Of a stretch of DNA of 64,000 nucleotides, positions 14,895-26,418 are shown one piece after another (position 1 is the first letter of the stretch; the number at the start of each line of letters is the position of its first letter). This DNA is from Odobenus rosmarus divergens (Eukaryota > Chordata > Mammalia > Carnivora > Odobenidae). Under the pieces are notes generated by a model that saw nothing but the letters and a program-made list of their open reading frames with translations, searched no databases and had not been told where the DNA came from. The stretch spans positions 6,408,419 to 6,472,418 of the forward strand of contig NW_004450266.1 of the NCBI RefSeq assembly GCF_000321225.1, read 5' to 3'. The translations under genes and the position numbers were made by a program.

Positions 14895-16792
14895 TTCTTG
14901 AAGGAAATTAGAAGTGCCACTCCAGTGGACGCATGAGAAGCACAGCAGCCTTATTGCTGGTATGGAGAAAGTCTGAGTGGTCTGGAGAGAAGATCAAACC
15001 AGTCACAACATTCCCTCAAGCCAAAGCCTAATCCAGAGCAAGTCCCTAACTCTTCAATTCTATGAAGGCTGAGAGAGGGTGAGGAAGCTGCAGAAGAAAA
15101 GTGTGAAGCTAGCAGAGGTTGGTTGATGAGGTTTAAGGAAAGAAGCTGTCTCCACAACATAAAAATGCAAGGTAAAGCAGCAAGTGCTGATGTAGAAGCT
15201 GCAGCAAGTTATCCAGAAGATCTAGCTGAGATAAATCATGATGGTGGCTACACTAAACAATAGATTTTCAATGCAGATAAAATAACCCTTCTATTGGAAA
15301 AAGACGCCATCTAGGGCTTTTAGAGGGAGAGAGAAGTCAATGCCTGGCTTCAAAGCTTCAAAGGACAGGCTGACTCTCTTGTTAGGAGTTAACACAGCTG
15401 GTGACTTTAAGTTGAAGCCAGTGCTCATTTACCATTCCTAAAATCCTAGGGCCCTTAAGAATTACACTAAATCTATTCTGCCTGTGCTCTATAAATGGAA
15501 CAAAGCCTGTATGACAACACATCTGTTTACAACATGGTTTCCTGAGTATTTTAAGCCCACTGTTGAGACCTACTGCTCAGAAAAACGGATTCCTTTCAAA
15601 ATATTACTGCTCATTGACAATGTACCTGGTCACCCAAGAGCTCTGATAGAGATGTACAATAAAATGAATGTTGTTTTCATGCTTGCTAACACAACATCCA
15701 TTCTGCAGCCAGGGAGTCACTTTGATTTTCAAGTCTTATTATGTAAGAAATAACATTTCATAAGGCTGCCATAGATAGTGATTCCTCAGATGGATCTGGG
15801 CAAAGTAAACAGAGAAACTTTTGGAAAGGATTCACCATTCTAGATGCCATGAAGAACATTTGTGATTCATGGGAAGAAGTCAAAAATGTCAACATGAACA
15901 GGAGTCTGGAAGAAGTGGATTCCAACCCTCATGGATGACTGTGAGGGGCCTAAGACTTCAGTGCAAGATGTAACTGCAGATGTGGTAGAAATAGCAAGTG
16001 AACTAGAATTACAAGTGGAGCCTGAGGATGTGACTGAATTGCCGCAATTGCATAAAATCTGAACAGATGAGGAGCTGCTTCTCATGGATGAGCACAGAAA
16101 GTGATTTCTTGAGATAGAATCTACTCCTGGTGAAGAAGCTATGAGGATTGTTGAAATGACCACAAAGCATTTAGAATATGACATAAACATTTGATAAAGC
16201 AGCAGCAGATTTGTGGAAGACTGACTCCAATTCAGAGGGTAAAATGCTAGCAAACAGCATTGCATGCTACATAGAAATTGTTCATGAAAGAAAGAGTCAA
16301 CTGATGTGGCAGTTTAAAAAATTGCTACAGCCACCCCAACCTTCAGCAACTCCCACCCTGATTAGTTAGCAGTTGCCAACATCAAGGCAAGACCTTTTAC
16401 CAACAAAAAAAGATTACAATTCGCTGAAAGCTCAGGGAATTGTTAGCATCTTTTAATAATTTTTTTTTAAGTAGGCTCCACACCCAGTGTGGAGCCCAAT
16501 GAGGGGCTTGAACTCGTAACCCTGAGATCAAGACCTAAGCTGAGATCAAGAGTCAGATGCTTAATGGACTAAGCCACCCAGGTGCCCCAGCAATAAAGTA
16601 TATTTAAATTAAGGTTTATACACTGTTTTTTTAGACATAATACTAATGCACACTTAATAGACTACAATATAGTGTAAACATAACTTTTATATGCATGGTA
16701 AACCAAAAAGTTCATTTGACTTCCTTTATTGTGATAGTCACTTTACTGCAGTGGTCTAGAACTGAACCTGCAGTATCTCAGAGGTGTGCCTG
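14895..16792 (+). mobile_element. Tigger1 (pogo/Tc1-mariner) DNA transposon relic
   Basis: Long, decayed copy of the Tigger1 transposase gene. The best open piece (15484-15753) encodes [20 protein letters not shown] then [17 protein letters not shown], carrying the second catalytic Asp of the DDE domain in LLLIDN. Downstream remnants read TILDAMKN-, EELLLMDEHRK- and ERKSQLM-like peptides in shifting frames. The 3' terminus (about 16747-16792) is the inverted repeat ending GAGGTGTGCCTG followed by TA. The 5' end appears lost. A short SINEC interrupts it at 16461-16588. Frameshifts and stops make it inactive. Confidence 0.88.
16461..16588 (-). mobile_element. Short SINEC, antisense, inside Tigger1
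   Basis: TTTTTTTAAGTAGGCTCCAC ... CTGAGATCAAGAGTCAGATG ... CCCAGGTGCCCC. Tigger1 text resumes directly after it. Confidence 0.88.
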
Positions 16793-17480
16793 TAGTATGA
16801 ACTGGGCAGGGTATTCCAGGCACAAGCCAGGGAGGAGATCAGTCCATTATAGTATCAGTACAGATTCTAAAATATAACTAATCTTCAAAAAACTACCACT
16901 TGTTGAATTGTGGTATCAAAGAAGAATAGCAACAATAATCTGAAAAGGCCATTAGAATACTCTTTTTCCAACTATCTATATGAGGCTAGATTTTCTTAAT
17001 GCATTTCAACTAAAATGACACAGTGCAACAGAATGAATGGAGACACAAATAAGAGAATCCAGACATCTTGTATTAGTCAGACATTAATGAGATGTACAAA
17101 AATATAAAATACTACTATTTTGACAAATTGCTTTAGAAAATATACGTATTTTTCATAGAAAATATTTTATCAATGCTAAAATAGTCTACTATATTAATTT
17201 TAAATGAAGTAATAAAGACTTAAAATTATTCTCAGCTTTGATTTCTAATGTGACAAATATGAATAGACTATAACTCATATAAACAAAAGCTTGTCAGGGT
17301 CCTCCTTAACTTTTTAGTGTAAAGGGGTCTAGGGAATGCTATACCAAAACAATTTGTCTCCCCCAACAGGAAACCAAGTGAGTTTCTTAATCATGGCCTA
17401 AAAGAAAGCCTTAATAAATAGAAGATGTCCAAAAAGAATTAAAGGCGGAAGTCTCACAGTCTCCAATATTGAAAACCTCC
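16793..17480. other. Intron 5 stretch without recognised feature
   Basis: AT-rich sequence following the Tigger1 end. I see no exon, RNA gene or confident repeat in it. Confidence 0.5.
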
Positions 17481-17960
17481 AATCAAACCTCAAGCCTCCT
17501 GCCAGAATAATCTTCATAAAACTGAAATTTTGATTACTGTGAAAACAATACAAAAATCCTTTGATGGTTCCCCAAAGCCTTCCCTGAACTAGCATAAAAG
17601 AAATTTCCTTATAAAAAAAAAAAAGGCAAAGAAAAGAAACTTCCTTCTCTGGCAGTGACCTTCTAAAGCTTTCTTGTTCTAATTCATACTCACTTTGTGC
17701 ACTCTAGTCAAATTTAACGGTAAATGTCCTCGCTAACCTCTGGGTCTTTGTACACAGTACACTGCTCCCTCTTACCCAGACGTTCTAACTGGACTAACTT
17801 ACTTGTCCTTCAAGATTCAGCTCATAAATCACTTGTCCATGAAGGCTTCCTACTACTAACAGCTCAGCTCATAAATCACTTGTCCATGAAGGCTTCTTAC
17901 TACTAGCAGCCACCCCTAATGCCCACTCTGAGCCTGGGCTAGGAAGGGGACACATCTACG
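17480..17960 (+). mobile_element. L2 LINE fragment with internal tandem duplication
   Basis: Resembles L2 3' ORF/UTR: TTCAAGATTCAGCTCATAAA, TCACTTGTCCATGAAGGCTT. A 47-bp unit is duplicated (17821 and 17868). Confidence 0.55.
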
Positions 17961-17984
17961 TACTTATAATAACCTGTATATACT

Positions 17985-19070
17985 AGTCCTTCCTTCAGCC
18001 AGGCACTGCGCTAGACAAAAAGACAAAGCAATGAATAAAACAGTCCTCTCTGAGAGCTTATATCGTCTAATGGGGAGGAAAGAAAATGAACATGTAAACT
18101 AATAAAGATTCAACATAACTACAAGTTGCGATAAATGAGTCAGGGATTGGGGGTGGGGAGGGCAGCGCCCTGAAGCAGCAACATGACAGCAGGGAACTGA
18201 AGGATGAGAATGTGTTTGCTCTATGGGAGAGGAATATTCTAGGCACAAAGAACATCCAGCGGCGAGCTCAGGAAGTAGGAAAGGGCTTCATGTATTTGAG
18301 GAGGAGAAGGCAGGTTACTGTAGCTTGAGAAGATTTAAGGATTAGAGAGAGTGTTAAAAGATTCAGTTGGAGAGGCAGGCAGGAGTGACATCACTGTAGT
18401 GCCCTCATAAACCATGATAAGAAGTTTCAATTTTATTTTAAGAACACACAGTAACCACTAAAATATTTTAAGCAGGGTTTTGGTATGATGTGTATTAAGA
18501 TTACACTAGTGTTTGAGAGGAGAACAGATAGTAGGGGAAAAAAGTGTAAATGGGGAGACTAATCACAGGCAAGAAAAGACAGTGGCTTGAGTTAGGTAAC
18601 ATTGGAAACAGAAATGGAGAGCATGAGGATTTACACTGAGGTACATCAACAGAATCTCCTGATACATTAGATGGGGGGTTGAGGAAGACAGGCAGGAGAA
18701 GCACAAACTAAATTTCACTTCTAGGTTGTTTACTTAATAAGCAACTGAATGGATAGCAGTAACTTTTACTGATATGGAAAAGACTAGAAGAGGCAGAGGC
18801 TTTGGAGAGAAGAAGTCAAGAGTTATATTTAAGACATACTATGTTTGAGTGTACACTAGACATCATAGTTGAAAAACATCAAATAGGCAGTTGCAAATCT
18901 GGAGCTCAGAAAGAGAGGGTAGGGCCGGTGAAAACATTTTGTAGTCATCAGCATGCAGACAGTATACAAAGCCTTGAAACTGGGTAAGATTACTGGAGGG
19001 GAGATCATAGATTCGTGCCTCTCAATGGTGATGATAATGTTTCCTAGCAAGTTATTTTGGAAACTTGTAG
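17985..19070 (-). mobile_element. L2 LINE, about 1.1 kb, antisense
   Basis: Reversed L2 text in the expected order: AGCCAGGCACTGCGCTAGAC, GGAAAGGGCTTCATGTATTT, GTTGGAGAGGCAGGCAGGAG, GTTTCAATTTTATTTTAAGA, TGGAGCTCAGAAAGAGAGGG, TAGTCATCAGCATGCAGACA. An unusually long surviving L2 copy; no intact frame. Confidence 0.7.
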
Positions 19071-21606
19071 GGGGATTTAATAGACAGGAGTCAAGGTTGT
19101 CCCGCAATATGTACAGAGTCCTATATAACTAAGACTTTCCTGGCAATCTCTCAACTTTCTGCTAGATATTCATATAGGTGGTCAGCATAAAATGACCAAA
19201 CAATGCAGATTTGAGCTGCCTGATAAACACTTACTACTTTTATCTAGTTTATATATTGGGTCACGGTAAAAAGATTTTATTTGGAAAAAAGATTTTATTT
19301 GGAGCAAAGATTTATTTGCTCTTTTGAGCAAAACATATGAAAAGCACAATGGATGATTTTACAGTTCCTCCCACTCAAATAGGCTTCGATTCAACTAATT
19401 TTGCCCTGATCACATAAAGTTTATTAGTGCAACACAATTTAATCCAGCCTTTCTCTATCTTGCACAACTGAAAATTTTCTTTTGCTAGGTTATTCTGCCT
19501 TTGGAAAACAGAAAATACAAAGTCAAGAAAAGAGAAACCAAGAACTACCAAAAATTTTTAAATGCAGGTATCCCAGGGAGTTTCATATCACGGAGGGGTC
19601 TAAATTTCTCCGTTTCTTTGAGGATTTCCAAGAAAATATTAAATAAGTATTCTGAATTGCCCTCTAGTTATCTGTTCTCACAGCAGAATAAATATAGCTG
19701 AGGAGTTTCAAAATCTCAAGGGAATGAAATAGAAAAACCCACACAAATCTGACTCTGCCTCCATGTAAAATACATAGCAAGGAGAGAGTAAGGAGCCATA
19801 AACTGAATAGTGGAAAAGAATGCAATCAACAATGGGAAATTTATTTGACCTCCAAAGTTAATGAAGCACCCACGTCCTATTTTACCTCCTTGTGCCCTTT
19901 TTCCATCTTCTAGTTTGTCCTCCCCCTTCCACATCCCCACACTTTCCCCCATTTCACTGACTCATAATCCTAAGGAGGAAAAGTCCAGAACAGAATGTAT
20001 AAAGATGAAGCATGGCACAGAAACCTAAAAGGTCTAAAATCAAAACAGCATGCCACTGCCCTGTTTACCCTAATCCGCAATTTCCTTTAAAGAGCATGAA
20101 GGAAAGAGAGTACTTACCATCTGTAAGCTCCATGAAACCAGTGAATATCCTATTTTCTTTCTTTACCGCAATTAAGGGTTTATTCAGAGGCTATGCCTTT
20201 TGTGATACAGATAATAAATAATCAAAGAATCTTTGAGTCAGATGAGACCTTAATATAACTTCCCTTTAATTAAAAAAAAAAAGGACACTAATGCTTAAAA
20301 ATTGTGTTAAATGTTAAGTCAAATGTCATACCAAACAAGTTTTTGGCAAGACTTGTAGTAAAATCCAGATTTCTCAGCTTCTAGTATGATTATCTTTCTA
20401 ATATACCAGGTTGCTTCCCTGTTTTTTTTCTCCTGTGCAGTAGAAACAACACAGTAGGATTCAAATTTTTTTTTAAGTATGTAAGTCTCTCCTAAGTATG
20501 GGATTCTGATTATATAAAACAAAACACAGAAACTAAATCTTCCATACACCCACCAAAGATTGGTGGTTTAGTAGTTTTATGTTGCCATCAAGCTGTGTCT
20601 CAAAGGGGGCTGCTATCACACTATAGGAATTGCCCTGACATGCCATAGACCGCATCTCATCTGTAAAAACTAAAGCCAAGGGAAACAGGCTCAATAAGCT
20701 GCATTCTACTCTGATAGTTATGGTAGTTTTGAGAGTCTCCTGTTATTAACAAGTCATATAAGCAGACCCTTCAATGATCTAATAATCTCCAAGAAGTCCA
20801 GTTCATGTTTCCATACTTTCCAATTGCTATGAATGTGTATCTTGGTGTACACTGAACTTCTGGTATAAAAATAATCTTTCTTAAAATAAAGATCCATTTA
20901 CATTCCAGAACACCCACTAACTAGAACAGCCACCCTCATCCCTGAGAAAGGTTTCACTTTGGCAACTATTTGATCAGCAGAAAAGGAAGTTGTTAGCTCA
21001 GACTGTTTGTAAACAGTCTGCTTTCCTGCTGAGCAGTCTGAGAATGAGAAAGAACAAAGAAAGAACTGAGAAAAGGGGTCTGATGTCTGTAAGATCAGAG
21101 GGTGAGCCTGGGGCAAAACAAAAGGTGAATAAACAATGCTGCCTTACTTTTTTTTTCTTTCCCGAGAAACAATGCTAATTGTCAAAAGTCAAATTTGCTC
21201 CCAAATATGAAAGGGTCAGGGAAAATGTACCAAACAATTTCTCCATTATCACTGAAAAAATATTCATTTGGGCATATTAGTTGTCCGACTGGGGCTATAA
21301 AGATGGATATGACATACTCCCAGCTCCTTAACTATCCTCTCGTCCCATCTTCTAGCCCCTACACCATGAGAAGCGAAATATACTGTCCAGAGTTAAGTCC
21401 CTAAGCCACTTGTACATATCAACTAAATGAACATTTCCTCCCACTTACTGAGATAAAGGAAGAAGTGAGAATCTCAGGAGGAGGAGGTGAGAGGAAAATA
21501 TTCAAGCAGTAAAGGCAAATTTGGAATATTGCTTATCGGAAGAACTCCCCTTAGTCCTTTCTGATCATAAAAGCATTGGTTCCAAACCTTTTCTTCATCT
21601 TTAACA
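19071..21606. other. Intron 5 stretch without recognised gene
   Basis: No exon or confident repeat found. It contains a near-palindrome CAGACTGTTT-GT-AAACAGTCTG at 20999-21020 and a repeated AAAAGATTTTATTTGG around 19269-19302. Short open frames show no recognised similarity. Confidence 0.5.
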
Positions 21607-21617
21607 CTTTTCTTTCA

Positions 21618-21818
21618 GGGGCACCTGGGTGGCTCAGTCAGTTAAGCAGCTGCCTTCAGCTCAGGTCATGATCTCTGGGTCCTGGGGTCGAGCCCCGTAT
21701 CACCCTGTGTAAGGGTCCCTGCTCAACAGGGAGTCTGCTTCTCCCTCTCCCTCTGCCCCACCCCACCCCCGTTAGTTCTCTCTCTCAAAAAAAACAAAAA
21801 CAAAACAAAAACCAAAAC
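21618..21818 (+). mobile_element. SINEC
   Basis: Head GGGCACCTGGGTGGCTCAGT, CT tract and A-rich tail. Perfect 11-bp duplication CTTTTCTTTCA (21607-21617 and 21819-21829). Confidence 0.93.
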
Positions 21819-21829
21819 CTTTTCTTTCA

Positions 21830-22942
21830 CTCCCTCCTTTCCATATTTACCATTGCTATCAAGACCTTGTACATAACACTTCATACCTAGATTTTAGGCC
21901 AATGTCCTACCACCTACTCCTCTCCTATCTCTCCCTCCTTCGAACCTATTCTTGCTTTCATCAAGCTTACAAATCCTCACTGGTTCCTGCAGTGTGTCCT
22001 CTACTCTGTTCTAACCTACTTGACCTTTCCAGGGTTCTTTCCCATTATTCTCCATTAAAAACTCTCAAAAACAGAAAAACATATTGGCAATGCTCTTTTA
22101 AACCTAACTGATCTTGTTTCCCCCATTTGCCTTAGTCATCCTTGCCCTGAGTGTTTGCTTATGCTGTAATTTCCCCCTGAGATATAATGCTTTACCAATC
22201 TTTTCCACTTAATCGTTCACTACTTTATAATGTTCAACTTTCTGTGTACCCATCTCCTCCCTAGCTCCTTCTTGGTAGGGGCTGTTATATTTCTTTTGTC
22301 CCTCCTAAAGGACTACCACTAAACATAATCGGCACTCCAATCTTTATAAAACAAAACTGCACCAAGCATCCTGAATCCTTATCAAATGTCTTTCTATAAA
22401 AGCTAGTCCCTTATGTCCCATACCTCCTCCCAGTATAAAAACTGAATCCAACCAACAATTAAAAGACAACATATTTTCTTGCAGTTACTGTGTGGAACAA
22501 AGCAAGATAATGATACTTGGAACAGAAGGGCTTGGTCATCCTTTACCTCTGGCTGTGGTGCTTAAGAATAAACTATTATAAGGTATATTAATATAAACTT
22601 CATCATTTTGGTGCTATTCAAACATTATCAAAAAAAGGATCATTTTTGGGGATCAAAGTATCTCCTTAAGTCAACAATGCCATGGAATGCTTCCTTCAAG
22701 GAATGGCATCCATAAAATAAGTATCTGACTTTCAACAAAAACCTGTCCCTCAAAACAATTAAATGGCACTGGCCTTAGAGAGAATAAGCTCAAAAGGGTT
22801 TCTAATGTTTATGAAGCTGACCTTTTCATTTATGAGTACTTAACTAAATGCTAATGTATGGACAGCAACATTAAAGTTCACGTTAACAAAAAAAAAGAAA
22901 AAGAAAAAAGGAAAATCCACTTTATACTTTAATTATTTAATT
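21830..22942. other. Intron 5 stretch without recognised gene
   Basis: CT-rich early part possibly derived from an ancient LINE, but too diverged for a call. No exon or RNA gene seen. Confidence 0.4.
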
Positions 22943-23195
22943 TATGCTAATTAATTTTTGAAAGATTTTATTTATTTATTTATTCTAGAGAGACAGAGAG
23001 TGATTGGGGGGAGGGATGTGCCCTGGTACTGACATGCATTAAAAAATATACTTATGATGAAAACAGGGAGAGGGAGAGAATCTCAAGCAGACTCCACACT
23101 GAGCATGGAGGCTGATGCAGGGCTCCATCTCACAACCCTGAAATCATGACCTGAGCCTAAACCAAGAGTCAGACACATTACTACCCAGGTGTCCC
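22943..23195 (-). mobile_element. SINEC, antisense, carrying a ~48-bp foreign insertion
   Basis: Reversed SINEC flanked by 13-bp duplications TAATTATTTAATT (22930-22942 and 23196-23208). Between its GA-rich tract and the AGGGAGAGGGAGAGA segment lies an unrelated block, 23016-23063, that matches two sites 400-610 bp downstream. Confidence 0.9.
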
Positions 23196-23208
23196 TAATT
23201 ATTTAATT

Positions 23209-23492
23209 AGCAACAACATGGATAGAGCTAGAGAGTACTATGCTAAGTGAAATAAGAGTATTATGCTAAGTGAAATACCACATGATTTCACTCAAATGTG
23301 GAATATAAGAAAGAAAACAAACAAGCAAAGAAAAAAAAAAGAAAGACAAATGAAGAAACAGACTCTTAGCTACAGAGAACAAACTGATGGTACTACAGGG
23401 GAGGTGGATGGGGTGGTGGGGGAAATAGGGGTTAGGGATTAAAGAATATACTTATGATGAAAAAAAATAAAATGATAAAAAAATTAGCAATG
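23209..23492 (+). mobile_element. LINE-1 3' end
   Basis: AACATGGATAGAGCTAGAGA, GCTAAGTGAAATAAG, CAGACTCTTAGCTACAGAGA, then G-rich 3' UTR and AAAAAAATAAAATG tail. Contains a 23-bp tandem duplication around 23234-23277. Confidence 0.88.
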
Positions 23493-23689
23493 GAAACAAC
23501 CATTTGTAGAAAAAAAACCAATCTCCTCCATATTAAAAGTTTAAAGGTCTCTAGCAGATGTGAACTAGCCAACCTAACTAGGAAAATATAAGCCAGGAAC
23601 AGAGATGACAAAAAACAGTAAGAAAATGTGCCCTGGTACTGACATGCATAAACTACTTTCTAAATATAACCAGAATCCAACCACATTTT

Positions 23690-23945
23690 AGGATCTACCA
23701 TTTCAACTCTGGTCTAAACCCCTATCATCTGTCCATCTGGATTATTGCATTAGATTCTTATCTGGTTTTTCTTCTTCTATACTTACCCACCCACCATTTA
23801 TTCTCCATACAGTGCCAGAATGATTTCATTAAAACATAAGTAATTTATGTTACTCCTTTGCGTAGAACTCCGTAATGACTTTTCTCACTCAGAGTTAAAG
23901 TTCTTACAATGGCCTGCAAAGCCTTGTATCTGAGGTTTCTAGTGG
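23690..23945 (+). mobile_element. L2 LINE fragment
   Basis: TCATCTGTCCATCTGGATTA TTGCATTAGATTCTTA, ACAGTGCCAGAATGATTTCA, CAATGGCCTGCAAAGCCTTG follow the L2 consensus order. Confidence 0.65.
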
Positions 23946-24180
23946 GAATGCTGCTGATTATCACAATGATTAGGGAGAGGTATTGGAGTTTAGTGGGTAC
24001 TACCAGAGGTTCAAATATCCCATGCAACATTCATGTGCATTATGTGAATTTTGTTCTTTAAATATACTCTGAATTTTCCAGAATGCACCCTCCATGCTAA
24101 TTAATGCATTCCTCCAAGGGAAGCCTGCTTGGTGTAGAACTTCGTTTGATGTAGAACTCTATCAAGGATTATTCACTATA

Positions 24181-24370
24181 GGGGCGCCTGGGTGGCTCAG
24201 TCAGTTAAGCATCTGACTCTTAGCTCAGGTCATAGTCTCAGGGTCGTGGAATCGAGCCCCAAGTCAGGCTCTGTGCTGGGTGTAGAGTCTGCTTAAGATT
24301 TTCTCTCTCCCTTTCCTTCTGCCCCTCCTGTCCCATGCATGTGCCTACTTTCTCTCTAAAAAAAAAAAAA
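24181..24370 (+). mobile_element. SINEC
   Basis: GGGGCGCCTGGGTGGCTCAG head, CT tract and 13-A tail. Flanking repeats TTATTCACTATA / TTATTTACTATA (one mismatch). Confidence 0.92.
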
Positions 24371-24641
24371 TTATTTACTATATCACAAAATCCCATTACC
24401 AATAGCAACATTTTTCATGGCATTTGAGTCACTAATATAACACACCTCCTTAAGTCCTAATTTACAGCTCTCAAAGTCAGCAACTCTATTTAATGGCTAC
24501 TTGTATTCTACACTTGTCGTACCACAGCATTCATATAACGAAATAGGCAAATTATATTACTTTTATCTCATGTCTTCTTTATAAGGAAGTTGGGAACATT
24601 GTATTATTTTCTTTTTAAAATTAAGTGCATAAAAAAGCAGT

Positions 24642-24682
24642 AGTGCAGTAGAGATAATAGAAGCTTTTATCTCTACTGCACT
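24642..24682. repeat. Perfect 16-bp inverted repeat with 9-nt loop
   Basis: Left arm AGTGCAGTAGAGATAA (24642-24657) and right arm TTATCTCTACTGCACT (24667-24682) are exact reverse complements around a 9-nt loop. No rho-type or transposon context. Confidence 0.95.
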
Positions 24683-24774
24683 TCAGGAGAGAAAAGGGAT
24701 TATTACAACATATATTTGTTATAAAGAAGAGTGTTGTACCTTATAAAGTACATCATCAGAGCCCTATATAATCT

Positions 24775-25062
24775 GCAACTACTCCTAACCTGCTATACCA
24801 GTCTGATCTCAACTCCCGCTATTCTTCCCCTCATTCACTACATCTACACTGGCCCTCATGGTTATTTCTTGAAAACTTTATGAAGCTCCAGGCACAGGGC
24901 CTTTGACCTTGCCGTTCATTCTAACTGGAGGATGTTCTTCCCCCAGGCATCAACATTATTCAGTCCCTCACATCCATCAATTTTTTTGAGTATCTTCTGA
25001 GTCTTTTTCTGACCACCCAATTTAAACTTGAACCTCCCCCCCATAATTTTGTAACCTCTTTT
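24775..25062 (+). mobile_element. L2 LINE fragment
   Basis: GCACAGGGCCTTTGACCTTG, GGATGTTCTTCCCCCAGGCA and TCTTTTTCTGACCACCCAAT resemble the L2 3' region. Probably one element with the 23690-23945 part. Confidence 0.6.
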
Positions 25063-25080
25063 CCCCTAACTTAAATTATA

Positions 25081-25260
25081 TTTTAAAGATTTTATTCATT
25101 TATTTGTTAGTGAGAGAGCGCACAAGCAGGGGGAGCAGCAGAGGGAGAAGCAGGCTCCCCGATGAGCAAGGAGCCCGATGTGGGACTCAATCTCAGGACC
25201 CTGGGATCACAACCTGAGCTGAAGGCAGATGCTTAACCGTCTCAGCCACCCAGGCATCCC
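25081..25260 (-). mobile_element. SINEC, antisense
   Basis: TTTTAAAGATTTTATTCATT ... CTGGGATCACAACCTGAGCT ... CACCCAGGCATCCC, flanked by TCCCCTAACTT-type repeats (25062 and 25261). Confidence 0.92.
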
Positions 25261-25264
25261 TCCC

Positions 25265-26050
25265 CTAACTTTAATTTATTCCACAGTACAAATCACCATC
25301 TGTTCTGATTACTGCTGAGTAACATAGCACTCTAAACCTTAGTAGCTTAAAACAAATATCTAGGGCGCCTGGGTGGCTCAGTTGGTTAAGCGACTGCCTT
25401 CAGCTCAGGTCATGATCCTGGAGTCCCAGGATCGAGTCCCGCATTGGGCTCCCTGCTCAGCAGGGAGTCTGCTTCTCCCTCTGACCCTCCCCCCTCTCAT
25501 GTGCTCTCTCTCTCTCACTCTCTCTCTCAAATAAATAAATAAAATCTTAAAAAAAAATAAAACAAATATCTATTGCCATCTTTCATGATTCTGTGGGTTG
25601 CATAGGTTTATCTGGGTGGTTCTTGCTTAGGGTGTCTTCTGTGGTTATAGCCAAATGGCTGCTGGGACTGAAGTCATCTGAAGGCTCAACTAGGCTAGAT
25701 ATCCAAGATGACTTCTTCAACTACAAGGCTGGCACCTTAGCTGGCATGGTTCAAACAGCTGGGTGCTGGCCAGGAATCTTTATCGTACCACTTAGCTTTC
25801 CCACATGACTAGTGTGGACTAGCTCAAAGCATGATGGTCTCCTGTTAGTCAGTTTTCTTACACAGATGCTGGCTTGCCCCAGGGCGAACATCCCAAAAGA
25901 CCAAAGGAAGAAACTGAGGTTTTGACCTAGCCAAGAAAGCTTCATTTCTAACTTGCTCTACTGGTTTACACAGAAACAGCCCAAATGAAGTGTGGGAGGG
26001 GACCCCAGAAAGGTTTTAATATTGGGAAGCAAAGTACACTAGGGAGCTAT
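25265..26050 (+). mobile_element. Ancient interspersed repeat (possibly LTR type), split by a SINE
   Basis: TTACTGCTGAGTAACATAGC, AACCTTAGTAGCTTAAAACA, TTTCATGATTCTGTGGGTTG and GAAGGCTCAACTAGGCTAGA belong to a widely dispersed mammalian repeat I recognise but cannot name with certainty. Confidence 0.45.
25363..25558 (+). mobile_element. SINEC, near consensus
   Basis: GGGCGCCTGGGTGGCTCAGT head, long CT tract, AAATAAATAAATAAAATCTT tail. Perfect 14-bp duplication AAAACAAATATCTA (25349-25362 and 25559-25572). Confidence 0.95.
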
Positions 26051-26216
26051 CTTTAGACAGTTACTACAATACCTAATACACTATATATTTTACTTACTGT
26101 GCTTCCCTTTCTACACGTATACATACATTCTTAAGGAAAAAAAAAAACTTCTGTGTACTTTTTCACCATTACATTCCCAGCACAGGTTATGTACTCAATA
26201 TTAGTTGAGAAAAAGA

Positions 26217-26418
26217 TTTTTTTTTAAGATTTTATTTGTCAGAGAGAGAGAGGGGGAGAGAGAGAGAGAGGGAGCGCACAAGCAGGGGGGACAAGCAGGC
26301 AGAGGGAGGAGGCTCCCTGCTGAGCAAGGAGCCCAATGCTGGACTTGATCCTAGGACTCCGGGATCATGACCTGAGCTGAAGGCAGATGTTTAACTGAAT
26401 GAACCACCCAGGCCTCCC
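26217..26418 (-). mobile_element. SINEC, antisense
   Basis: TTTTTTTTTAAGATTTTATT, GA tract, CGGGATCATGACCTGAGCTG, end CCCAGGCCTCCC; flanked by GAGAAAAAGA. Confidence 0.92.

Noticed and set aside
15867..16265. 132-codon minus-strand frame
   Set aside because: Antisense shadow of decayed Tigger1 transposase sequence.
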